A DNA stretch of 49,222 nt from an uncultured Oscillospiraceae bacterium (GTDB taxonomy: Bacteria; Bacillota; Clostridia; Oscillospirales; Ruminococcaceae), in contig UQBC01000018.1 in assembly GCA_900539195.1 (NCBI GenBank), forward strand, positions 1-49,222. The letters are read 5' to 3'. Every line of letters begins with the position of its first letter. Positions within the stretch are counted from its first letter, which is position 1. A program made the translations under genes and the position numbers. Below are positions 31,435 through 39,162 of the stretch, piece after piece. The notes below the pieces were generated by a model. The model had not been told where the DNA came from. It was given only the letters and a program-made list of their open reading frames with translations, and did not search any database.

Positions 31435-33597
31435 ATGGCAAAGGTTGAACCCGGCATGGAATCCATGCTCGAAATGTACATATTTGAAACCAATACGTTG
31501 CTTGAACAGCTCGATGAAATTCTTCTCAGAACGGAGGACGCAAATGTGTTCTCACAGGAGGATATCAACGAGATATTCAGAATAATGCACACAATCAAAG
31601 GCTCCTCCGCAATGATGGGATTTGAAAATCTCCAGCATCTTGCGCACAAGGGCGAGGATATGTTCTTTGTAATAAGGGAAAAGCCAGAAATTGCGAAGAA
31701 CGCTCATTTTGTATATGAGTTGATATTTGAAGTATCCGACCTTTACAAGGCTGAAATCGAATATATCCAGAATTCGGGGGATGACGACTATACGCCTACA
31801 GACTTCTCGGAAACGTTCAAAAAGCTCGAAGACGCAACGGAAAGATTAAAGGCAATGGAAAACGGTGCCGCTCCTTCGGAAAGCGCTCCTTCGGAAAGCG
31901 CTCCTGCGGCAAAGCAGGAAGCATCTGCCGCTCCTGCAGGAAGCAACGTTGAGGGAAGCATGACCGTCCGTGTATTCTTCGAGGACGGCTGTAAGATGGA
32001 GAACCTCCGTGCTTTCCTTCTGCTGACAAAGATAAAGGATGTTGCCGAAGTTATCAGCTGTACTCCTCCCGATGTTGAATCCAATGCGGATACGGCAAAG
32101 GATATTGTCGAGAACGGTTTCCTTGTGACCTTCAAGGGCTTTGACGGCGACAATGATACGGTAATTAAAGCTATAGAAGGTGCAGTCAACGTTGAGTCTT
32201 ACGAAATAATAGACACACCGTCTGCGGCACCTGCCGAAGAAAAGCCTGCCCCCGCACCGGTTAAAGAGGCTGCCCCCGTTGCCGCCCCTGCAAAGACGGA
32301 AGAAAAGCCGCAGGCTCAGCCTGCTCCTGCAAAGCCTGCTCCTGCAAAGCCTGCTCCTGCAAAGCCTGCCGCAAAGAGTGCGGTCACAAAGGCTCAGGAG
32401 GACATTAAAAAGGCTAACGGCGGTCAGAAGCATAGCCTTATCAGCGTAAACCTGTCAAAGCTCGACACACTGCATGATATTGTCGGTGAAATCATAACGA
32501 CCGAGTCAATGGTAATAGCAAACCCGGATCTTGAGGGACTTGAACTCGAAAGCTTCTCAAAGGCGGCAAGACAGCTCAGAAAGCTGACAGACGAGCTTCA
32601 AGATACTGTTATGTCTATAAGAATGGTACCTCTTGCAGGCGTATTCCAGAAGATGGGCAGAATTGTCCGTGATATGAAGATAAAGCTCAACAAGGAAGCA
32701 GAGCTTGTTCTTGAAGGTGAAACAACCGAGGTTGACAAGAGCATAGTAGATAACCTGAACGATCCTCTTATGCACCTTGTAAGAAACTGTATGGATCACG
32801 GCATAGAGGACGATATAAATGTCCGCATTGCCGAGGGTAAGCCCGAAAAGGGTACTGTAAAGCTGTCTGCAAAGCACTCGGCAGGTGAAGTTATCATCAC
32901 CGTTTCAGATGACGGTGCAGGCATCAACTGCGAAAAGGTTCTTGAAAAGGCAAAGGAAAGCGGACTTCTTACAAAGCCCGAAAGCGAATATACAACGAAG
33001 GAAATCCAGAACATGATTCTCCTGCCCGGCTTCTCGACCAATGATACGGTTACGGAATACAGCGGCAGAGGCGTAGGTATGGACGTTGTACGCAGTAATA
33101 TCGAACAGTGTGGCGGTACACTTACCGTTGAAAGCGAAGAGGGCAAGGGTTCAAGCTTTATAATCAGAATACCGCTCACACTTGCGATAGTTGAGGGTAT
33201 GAAGCTGAAAGTCGGTTCTACGATATTCACAGTGCCGATCTCATCTATCAAGGAAAGCCTTATGGTTGCAAACAATCAGCTTCTGCATGATACAAAGCAG
33301 GGCGAGATGATAATGATAAGAGGCGTATGCTATCCTATCCTCCGTCTGCATGAAAAGTTCAATATGCCTACAGAGGTCACAAAGCTTGAGGACGGCATCC
33401 TGCTTCTTGTCGATGTCGGCGGAAAGAATGTCTGCCTGTTTGCGGATAAGCTGATAGGCGAACAGCCAGTAGTTGTAAAACCATTCCCGAAGTATCTCAG
33501 TCAGTACAATATAAAGGCTGAAGGTCTTTCAGGCTGTACGGTAATGGGCGATGGCACAATATCGCTTATAATCGATGTCAACAATCTTATCGGCTAA
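31435..33597 (+). CDS. cheA: Chemotaxis histidine kinase CheA
   Basis: 720 residues from the ATG that lies 9 bases after AGGCGG; an in-frame TTG at 31429 sits too close to it. Domains in order: Hpt (1-105) with the phosphorylated His52 in IFRIMHTIKGSSAMMGF; a Pro/Ala/Lys linker partly built from DNA repeats; the P2 response-regulator-binding domain (about 175-260); a second Ala/Pro/Lys linker; the dimerisation domain beginning SLISVNLSKLDTLHDIVGEI; the ATPase domain with N box LMHLVRNCMDHGIED, G1 ITVSDDGAGIN and G2 SGRGVGMDVVRSNI; and the CheW-like P5 domain (VPISSIKESLMV to the end). All catalytic elements are present. It passes phosphate to CheY and CheB; no cheY is in the window. Confidence 0.95.
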   Translation: MAKVEPGMESMLEMYIFETNTLLEQLDEILLRTEDANVFSQEDINEIFRIMHTIKGSSAMMGFENLQHLAHKGEDMFFVIREKPEIAKNAHFVYELIFEVSDLYKAEIEYIQNSGDDDYTPTDFSETFKKLEDATERLKAMENGAAPSESAPSESAPAAKQEASAAPAGSNVEGSMTVRVFFEDGCKMENLRAFLLLTKIKDVAEVISCTPPDVESNADTAKDIVENGFLVTFKGFDGDNDTVIKAIEGAVNVESYEIIDTPSAAPAEEKPAPAPVKEAAPVAAPAKTEEKPQAQPAPAKPAPAKPAPAKPAAKSAVTKAQEDIKKANGGQKHSLISVNLSKLDTLHDIVGEIITTESMVIANPDLEGLELESFSKAARQLRKLTDELQDTVMSIRMVPLAGVFQKMGRIVRDMKIKLNKEAELVLEGETTEVDKSIVDNLNDPLMHLVRNCMDHGIEDDINVRIAEGKPEKGTVKLSAKHSAGEVIITVSDDGAGINCEKVLEKAKESGLLTKPESEYTTKEIQNMILLPGFSTNDTVTEYSGRGVGMDVVRSNIEQCGGTLTVESEEGKGSSFIIRIPLTLAIVEGMKLKVGSTIFTVPISSIKESLMVANNQLLHDTKQGEMIMIRGVCYPILRLHEKFNMPTEVTKLEDGILLLVDVGGKNVCLFADKLIGEQPVVVKPFPKYLSQYNIKAEGLSGCTVMGDGTISLIIDVNNLIG
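31870..31899 (+). repeat. 15-bp tandem repeat in cheA linker 1
   Basis: GCTCCTTCGGAAAGC occurs twice head to tail (31870-31884, 31885-31899), encoding repeated Ala-Pro-Ser-Glu-Ser, then a diverged third copy. It is in frame, so copy changes only alter linker length. Confidence 0.85.
32320..32369 (+). repeat. 15-bp tandem repeat in cheA linker 2
   Basis: CCTGCTCCTGCAAAG repeats three times (32320, 32335, 32350) plus a partial copy, encoding Pro-Ala-Pro-Ala-Lys units between P2 and the dimerisation domain. The unit is in frame. Confidence 0.9.
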
Positions 33598-33615
33598 GGA
33601 AACGGAGGCTTTACT

Positions 33616-34143
33616 TTGTCAGAGAATTATAATGATAAATTACAGGAACTTCTGAATACTCAGAAAGCTATGGAGGATGCAAAGAAAGATCCTCAGAATA
33701 CGGTGATCACGAAAGTTCTGACTTTCTATATAGATGATCAGGTTTACGGTATTGAGATACCCGACGTGATTGAGATAATCGAAGTACCGCCGATAACGGC
33801 AGTACCCGGCGTACCGTCTTATATAAAAGGCATTATAAATGTCCGCAGTAAGATAGTACCTGTTGTCAACATAAGAAGCAGATTCGGCAAGGAAGAAATT
33901 GCTTTCAACGACCGCACCTGCATAATAATCGTTTCAACAGGCGATGTGTCTGTCGGACTTATCGTTGACAGCGTTGCTGACGTTATCCCCGTAACGGAAC
34001 AGCATATATCAAAGACACCGGACCTTACCGGTGTAAACTCGAACAAATTCATAAAGTCGATACTTGAAATGAACGACGGCATAAAGCTTGTTCTTGACGT
34101 TTCAAAGCTCATCGACGAACACGCAAGTGAAGAAAACAAGTAA
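33616..34143 (+). CDS. cheW: Chemotaxis coupling protein CheW
   Basis: 175 residues, starting at a TTG 6-7 bases after GGAGG (33605-33609). The CheW fold is complete: VLTFYIDDQVYGIEIPDVIE, VPPITAVPGVPSYIKGIIN (the characteristic central segment), VRSKIVPVVNIRSRFG and GLIVDSVADVIPV. The N-terminal 28 residues (SENYNDKLQELLNTQKAME) are an added helix. CheW links receptors to CheA. The gene lies 18 bases after cheA in the same operon. Confidence 0.94.
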   Translation: MSENYNDKLQELLNTQKAMEDAKKDPQNTVITKVLTFYIDDQVYGIEIPDVIEIIEVPPITAVPGVPSYIKGIINVRSKIVPVVNIRSRFGKEEIAFNDRTCIIIVSTGDVSVGLIVDSVADVIPVTEQHISKTPDLTGVNSNKFIKSILEMNDGIKLVLDVSKLIDEHASEENK

Positions 34144-34158
34144 GGCAGGTGAGCCGTA

Positions 34159-34980
34159 ATGCTTAAAATAACCGACAGTGAATTCAACCGTCTTGTATCT
34201 TTTATGAGAGAGCGCTACGGCATAAACCTTTCTCGTAAGCGCACGCTTATCGAGGGCAGGCTCAGCAATATGCTGTATGAACGCGGCTTTAAGAATTATG
34301 ATGAATATCTTGACTGCTGTATGAATGACCGGAGCGGTAAAGAGCTTGACGGACTGCTAATAAAGCTGACCACAAATCACACTTATTTCATGCGTGAGCC
34401 CGAACACTTCACATATCTTACCGATACCGTCCTGCCTTTTATTAAGCAGGAAAACGCAAAGACAAAAACGATGAGGATATGGAGCGCAGGTTGTTCAAGC
34501 GGTGAAGAGGCATATACGACCGCTATGCACATAAGCGAATTTCTCGGTAAGGAAAAATCCTCATGGGACACAAGAATACTTGCAACGGATATCTCTCTGC
34601 GCACTCTTGCCGGGGCACAGAACGGCGTTTATCTTGAAAGCGGACTTACGGATTTGCCACCCGGCTGGTTAGAAAAATACTTTGACAGGATAGACGGTGA
34701 GAAATGCAAGGTAAAACCCGAACTTCGCCGTGAAGTTATCTTCCGCACATTCAATCTTATGGAGCCTATCCCTTTTAAAAAAGCTCCGTTTGATCTGATA
34801 TTCTGCCGAAACGTAATGATATATTTTGAAATGGAAACCAAGCTTGCATTGGTGAAACGTTTTTATGATGTATTAAGACCGGGTGGATATCTGTTCATTG
34901 GTCATGCCGAAAGCATACCGAGAGATACTACGAATTATGAATATATAAAACCTGCTATTTACCGCAAGCCGCTTAAATAA
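34159..34980 (+). CDS. cheR: Chemotaxis receptor methyltransferase CheR
   Basis: 273 residues. The N-terminal helical domain (1-75: FNRLVSFMRERYGINLSRKR) is followed by the SAM-dependent methyltransferase domain: NHTYFMREPEHFTYL, the SAM-binding IWSAGCSSGEEAYTTAM, ILATDISLRTLAGAQNGVY, and the late motif FDLIFCRNVMIYFEMETK. It uses SAM to methylate glutamates of chemoreceptors for adaptation. It lies 15 bases after cheW; the ribosome binding site is GGCAGGTGA. No receptor gene is nearby. Confidence 0.95.
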   Translation: MLKITDSEFNRLVSFMRERYGINLSRKRTLIEGRLSNMLYERGFKNYDEYLDCCMNDRSGKELDGLLIKLTTNHTYFMREPEHFTYLTDTVLPFIKQENAKTKTMRIWSAGCSSGEEAYTTAMHISEFLGKEKSSWDTRILATDISLRTLAGAQNGVYLESGLTDLPPGWLEKYFDRIDGEKCKVKPELRREVIFRTFNLMEPIPFKKAPFDLIFCRNVMIYFEMETKLALVKRFYDVLRPGGYLFIGHAESIPRDTTNYEYIKPAIYRKPLK

Positions 34981-35028
34981 CGGCTATGTGTAAAACAGCG
35001 GTAATACACCGCAATCGGAGGTGAGGTA

Positions 35029-36102
35029 TTGCCTCTTCGCATAATTATAACAGGAAGCAGCACAGCAATAAGCCAAGTGACTAAATCAATACTGGATCGC
35101 AGCATGAAAGACTGCACCACTGAAATTACCGATTTCAGAAAGCTTTCTCTTTCGGCAAAGCAGGCTTACGGTGACTGTGCTGTAATAAACGATTTGATGG
35201 CTGATGTGTATTTTCGCCTGCCGTCCGCACTGAACGGAATACCCACCATCCTTATAACGAACAATGAAAGAATACTGAAAGACCCGAAACGTTTCGGACT
35301 TTTCAGCGCAATGAAAAATGCAAGCGGCGGCGCTGTTGGTCTGGCGGCTTTTGAAAAAGAACTGCACTCCTTAATAGACAGTGCTGTATCGGTACAACAT
35401 CCGCATTCGGCACCGGAAAAGCCGCACTTTGAAAAGATCATGCAATCCCCTGACGGCAGTGACCCCGACAAGCTTTTTTCAAAAAAAACGGTTCACAAAA
35501 ATGTCAGTACCGTTATACACAATGTCTGTCGCACCGGCAGACCGGAGCTTATCGCTATCGGGGCAAGCACAGGCGGCACTGACGCAATAATAGAAGTTGT
35601 ACAGGAATTACCTGCCGATACTCCGCCGGTCGTTATAGTACAGCATATGCCGGTCGGGTTTACAAAGATGTATGCCGACAGGCTCGACAGAATATGTAAA
35701 ATGAGTGCAAAGGAAGCCGAGAACGGCGACAGGCTGAAACAGGGTCTTATCATACTGGGACACGGTTCGGAACAGCTTGAGGTACATAAGGATACTCTCG
35801 GCTACTATGTAACCTCAAAACCCGGAGAAAAAGTATCCGGACACTGCCCTTCTGTTGACGTTTTATTCAGCTCGGTGGCAAAAGCCGCCGGTAAAGGCGC
35901 AATAGGAGTAATACTCACCGGAATGGGACGTGACGGTGCGACCGGTCTAGGAGAAATGAAAAACAGCGGCGCATATACAATAGGACAGGACAAAGAATCC
36001 TGTGTTGTGTATGGAATGCCGTGCGTAGCTTTTGAAGAGGGCGCAGTCATAAAACAGGCTCCGCTCTCCGAAATAAAGAATATTATTATCGGAATGTTAT
36101 AA
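35029..36102 (+). CDS. cheB: CheB methylesterase with degenerate receiver domain
   Basis: 357 residues, from a TTG preceded by GGAGGTGAGG. The C-terminal methylesterase domain (about 170-357) is intact: Ser180 in IGASTGG, His206 in VIVQHMP and Asp302 in TGMGRDGA form the catalytic triad, so it should remove methyl groups (or deamidate) on receptors. The N-terminal 118 residues align to a receiver domain but lack the signature: the usual acidic pair in VDDS is TGSS (IIITGSS), and the phosphoacceptor aspartate has no counterpart near PTILITNN. It therefore cannot be phosphorylated in the ordinary way. A 50-residue linker joins the halves. It is the last che gene and lies 19 bases before the cellulase. 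Confidence 0.92.
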   Translation: MPLRIIITGSSTAISQVTKSILDRSMKDCTTEITDFRKLSLSAKQAYGDCAVINDLMADVYFRLPSALNGIPTILITNNERILKDPKRFGLFSAMKNASGGAVGLAAFEKELHSLIDSAVSVQHPHSAPEKPHFEKIMQSPDGSDPDKLFSKKTVHKNVSTVIHNVCRTGRPELIAIGASTGGTDAIIEVVQELPADTPPVVIVQHMPVGFTKMYADRLDRICKMSAKEAENGDRLKQGLIILGHGSEQLEVHKDTLGYYVTSKPGEKVSGHCPSVDVLFSSVAKAAGKGAIGVILTGMGRDGATGLGEMKNSGAYTIGQDKESCVVYGMPCVAFEEGAVIKQAPLSEIKNIIIGML

Positions 36103-36121
36103 TTCCGAGGCAAGGAGAAAA

Positions 36122-38122
36122 ATGGCAATAACAAAGAAAACCTTTTCGGTTGTTGCGGCATTTATTACAGTACTTGCAGCTGCAATACTTATGGTATGTG
36201 CAACACCGAGTGCCTCTGCTGCTGCGGTAACAGGCAAAACAGCAAAACAAATCACAACCCAGATGGGTACAGGCTGGAATCTCGGCAACACACTTGATGC
36301 AACAGGAGGAGGAAACAGCCTGAACAGCGAAACATCGTGGGGCAACCCGAAAACAACAAAGGCGATGATAGACGCTGTAAAGAAGCAGGGCTTCAACACG
36401 GTAAGAATACCTGTATCGTGGGGCAACCACACGACCGGCAACAACTTCACCATCGACTCTAAGTGGCTTGCAAGAGTAAAAGAAGTTGTAGACTACTGCA
36501 TTGATAACGATATGTACGTTATCCTGAACATTCACCACGACACATCCAAACAATACTACTACCCTTCATCTACATATAAAACACAGTCGGTGAAATTCGT
36601 AAAATCAATATGGACGCAGGTTGCAAAGTATTTCAAGGACTACGACCAGCATCTTGTATTTGAAACGCTCAACGAGCCAAGACTTGTCGGCACAGGCGAT
36701 GAATGGTCGTTTCCTGTAAATAATCCCAGCAGTGAGGTTCGTGATTCGATAAGTGTAATAAACACACTCAATCAGACAGCGGTCGATGCTATCCGTGCGG
36801 CCGGCGGTAAAAATACCGACAGATGTATAATGGTTCCGGGATACGATGCCTCTATAGACGGCTGTACAACATCAACATTCAAATTGCCGAATGATTCTAC
36901 GCCCGATCGTCTTATCGTATCGATACACGCATATACACCTTATAATTTTGCTCTTAATGCAAACGGCACAGCTGAATTTAAGGATGATATGAAAAATGAA
37001 GTAGATTATCTGTACAACACAATAAAATCGCATTTTATTGATAAAGGTATCCCTGCAATAATCGGCGAAACCAGTGCATCGAACAAGAACGGGAACTCAG
37101 CTGAAAGAGTGAAATGGGCTAAGTATTATTTTGGCAAATCCAAAACCTACGGCGTTCCCTGCGTACTCTGGGACAATAACGTTTATAACGGAAACGACAA
37201 GGGCGAATGCCACGGTCATCTCAACAGAAAGACGCTCGGCTGGTATGATAAGAATTTTGTAGATGCAGTTATCAATCCCTCGGGATCGCTGTCAGCTGTA
37301 AGCGGATTCAAGGTAAAGGGTCAGACTTCAACATCTGTGACACTGCAGTGGAACAAAAACACAACAGCAGGCGGTTATATAATCGAACAGCAGATAAACA
37401 GCACCTGGAAACAGATTGCCAATATCAAAAATAACACCACGACCACTTACACAGTAAAGGGACTAAAAGCAGGAACGGCAAACTATAAGTTCCGCATGAA
37501 AGCGTACAAAGGCACAGCAACAAGCAGTTACACCTCAGTTGCTTCTACCAATACCAACCCTTACGGTGTAGGCGGTTTCAAGGTAAAGAGCCAGTCATCG
37601 ACCGCTATTACACTGACATGGAACAAAGGCACAACAGCTTCAGGCTATGTAATAGAAAGATATGAAGGCGGTAAGTGGGTACACGTTGCAAGAATAAAAA
37701 ATGCCTCAACTACAAGCTATACTGTACGTTCACTCAAAGCAGGAACAAGCTATCAGTTCAAGATAAGAGCATTCAAATCATACCCTGACAAGAATCAGTA
37801 CGGCACATGGAGCACTCCGCTTAAAGCCAATACCAACCCTTACGGTGTAGGCGGTTTCAAGGTAAAGAGCCAGTCATCGACCGCTATTACACTGACATGG
37901 AACAAAGGCACAACAGCTTCAGGCTATGTAATAGAAAGATATGAAGGCGGTAAGTGGGTACACGTTGCAAGAATAAAAAATGCCTCAACTACAAGCTATA
38001 CTGTACGTTCACTCAAAGCAGGAACAAGCTATCAGTTCAAAATAAGAGCTTTCAAATCTTATCCCGAAAAAAATCAGTATGGCACATGGAGTAAAACACT
38101 TACTGCAACAACAAAGAAATAA
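36122..38122 (+). CDS. Secreted GH5 cellulase with three FN3-like modules
   Basis: 666 residues. The signal peptide (AAFITVLAAAILMVCATPSASA) gives an exported enzyme. The GH5 barrel (about 40-375) has GWNLGNTLDA, FNTVRIPVSWGNH, YVILNIHHDT, the acid/base Glu185 in FETLNEPRL and the nucleophile Glu316 in IIGETSAS. It matches endoglucanases of Clostridia (beta-1,4-glucan cutting); lichenan or mannan activity cannot be excluded. The rest is three fibronectin type III-like modules from about residues 392, 480 and 573, the last two almost identical. No dockerin or carbohydrate-binding module is seen, so it is free or held by FN3 modules. AGGAG lies before the ATG. It follows cheB by 19 bases with no terminator between. 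Confidence 0.92.
   Translation: MAITKKTFSVVAAFITVLAAAILMVCATPSASAAAVTGKTAKQITTQMGTGWNLGNTLDATGGGNSLNSETSWGNPKTTKAMIDAVKKQGFNTVRIPVSWGNHTTGNNFTIDSKWLARVKEVVDYCIDNDMYVILNIHHDTSKQYYYPSSTYKTQSVKFVKSIWTQVAKYFKDYDQHLVFETLNEPRLVGTGDEWSFPVNNPSSEVRDSISVINTLNQTAVDAIRAAGGKNTDRCIMVPGYDASIDGCTTSTFKLPNDSTPDRLIVSIHAYTPYNFALNANGTAEFKDDMKNEVDYLYNTIKSHFIDKGIPAIIGETSASNKNGNSAERVKWAKYYFGKSKTYGVPCVLWDNNVYNGNDKGECHGHLNRKTLGWYDKNFVDAVINPSGSLSAVSGFKVKGQTSTSVTLQWNKNTTAGGYIIEQQINSTWKQIANIKNNTTTTYTVKGLKAGTANYKFRMKAYKGTATSSYTSVASTNTNPYGVGGFKVKSQSSTAITLTWNKGTTASGYVIERYEGGKWVHVARIKNASTTSYTVRSLKAGTSYQFKIRAFKSYPDKNQYGTWSTPLKANTNPYGVGGFKVKSQSSTAITLTWNKGTTASGYVIERYEGGKWVHVARIKNASTTSYTVRSLKAGTSYQFKIRAFKSYPEKNQYGTWSKTLTATTKK
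37548..38039 (+). repeat. Tandem near-identical FN3-encoding repeat
   Basis: Bases 37548-37760 and 37827-38039 are identical over 213 bases by eye, offset by 279 bases (93 codons). After that the copies diverge (AAGATAAGAGCATTC versus AAAATAAGAGCTTTC). It is a recent duplication or gene conversion; the first module at about 37297 is much more different. Confidence 0.9.
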
Positions 38123-38130
38123 ACACAAAA

Positions 38131-38154
38131 TCACCTCCGAATTTTCGGGGGTGA
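38131..38154 (+). terminator. Terminator after the GH5 gene
   Basis: TCACCTCCGAA and TTCGGGGGTGA pair (one T-G) with a 2-base T loop, then a TGATTTTATAT tail. It closes the che-cellulase run. Confidence 0.75.
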
Positions 38155-38174
38155 TGATTTTATATAAAGAAATA

Positions 38175-38195
38175 ACCCTTGTAAAATACAAGGGT
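38175..38195 (-). terminator. Terminator after the GT2 gene
   Basis: ACCCTTGTA and TACAAGGGT form a perfect 9-bp stem with an AAA loop, followed on the minus strand by TATTTCTTTA. Confidence 0.7.
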
Positions 38196-38199
38196 CAGT

Positions 38200-39039
38200 T
38201 TATTTTCTAAGCAACTTCTTATAAATAAATCCTGTAACACAACCGGGAATAATAAACAACGCTATCTGACCTGCACAGGGGATAAGAAAATCTATAAAAC
38301 TTGAGAAGCCCATCTTTCTTATCTTTTTTCGTACCGCAATAAAGCTTCTGGTATTACGCCAGTTACGTCTGCGGTTTAAATTTCCGGATGTTACCCTGTA
38401 ACGTACAAGCACTTCCGGAATGTTAGCCGCTACTGCACCGCCTATCAGCATACGAACCATAAAATCGTAATCTTCGCAACGCTCAAGCTCTTCGCTGTAT
38501 CCGCCTATCGACAACGCAAGCGACTTTTTATATACAAGCGTCTGATTGTTGAAAGGTGCACGGCGTTTTGCAAACTTTCTGATTTTATCATTCTCGGCAG
38601 GCGGTTTTCTTATTGCAATATCCTCACCTGTGTTGCTGTCGAATTCCTGAATATAACTGCCGAGTATTGACACCTCGGGGTGATTTGCAAGATATGTCAT
38701 CTGCTTTACTGCTCTGTCCTCAAGGCAAATATCATCCGAGTCCATCTTCATTATATATTCATTTTTGCAAAGTGCAAGTCCTGTATTAGCACATTTTGCG
38801 GTGCCACCGTGACTTTCAAGGCGGTGAACCTTCAACCTGCCGGAAAACTTTTCACTGTATCCGGCAATTACTTTATCAAGTGCTTTATTCAATGCGCCGT
38901 CACAGACAAGTACGATCTCATCTGCCGGATAAGTCTGAATATAAAGGCTTTCAAGGCTCTGCGCAAAAAAATCCGCATTTTCACCGCTGTATACAGACAT
39001 AAGGACGCTGTACGGCTGTAATTCTGTTTTCTCTTCCAT
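38200..39039 (-). CDS. Family 2 glycosyltransferase
   Basis: 279 residues. The GT-A domain shows YSVLMSVYSGENADFFAQSL at the nucleotide-binding strand, ADEIVLVCDGA, and the metal-binding DxD as MKMDSDD at about residue 120. NNQTLVYKKSLALSIGGYSE and CEDYDFMVRML correspond to the acceptor-side motif of amylovoran-type GT2 enzymes. A C-terminal hydrophobic stretch (FLIPCAGQIALFIIPGCVTG) probably anchors it to the membrane. It adds a sugar to a surface polysaccharide or lipid-linked acceptor; the sugar cannot be inferred. It stands alone with its own promoter, with no other polysaccharide genes around. Confidence 0.9.
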   Translation of the reverse strand: MEEKTELQPYSVLMSVYSGENADFFAQSLESLYIQTYPADEIVLVCDGALNKALDKVIAGYSEKFSGRLKVHRLESHGGTAKCANTGLALCKNEYIMKMDSDDICLEDRAVKQMTYLANHPEVSILGSYIQEFDSNTGEDIAIRKPPAENDKIRKFAKRRAPFNNQTLVYKKSLALSIGGYSEELERCEDYDFMVRMLIGGAVAANIPEVLVRYRVTSGNLNRRRNWRNTRSFIAVRKKIRKMGFSSFIDFLIPCAGQIALFIIPGCVTGFIYKKLLRK

Positions 39040-39087
39040 ACAATCGCCTCCTTGAATTCTTTCTGTATGTTGTAATCACTTACAATG

Positions 39088-39116
39088 ATTTTATCATACA
39101 GTAAAGTAAAAGTCAA
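39088..39116 (-). promoter_or_regulatory. Promoter of the GT2 gene
   Basis: Minus strand TTGACT (39111-39116), 17 bases, TAAAAT (39088-39093), about 50 bases before the ATG. Confidence 0.7.
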
Positions 39117-39162
39117 TTGTTGACCGTATTTTTTATCAGGTTTTCTTCGTATTGTCATATTA

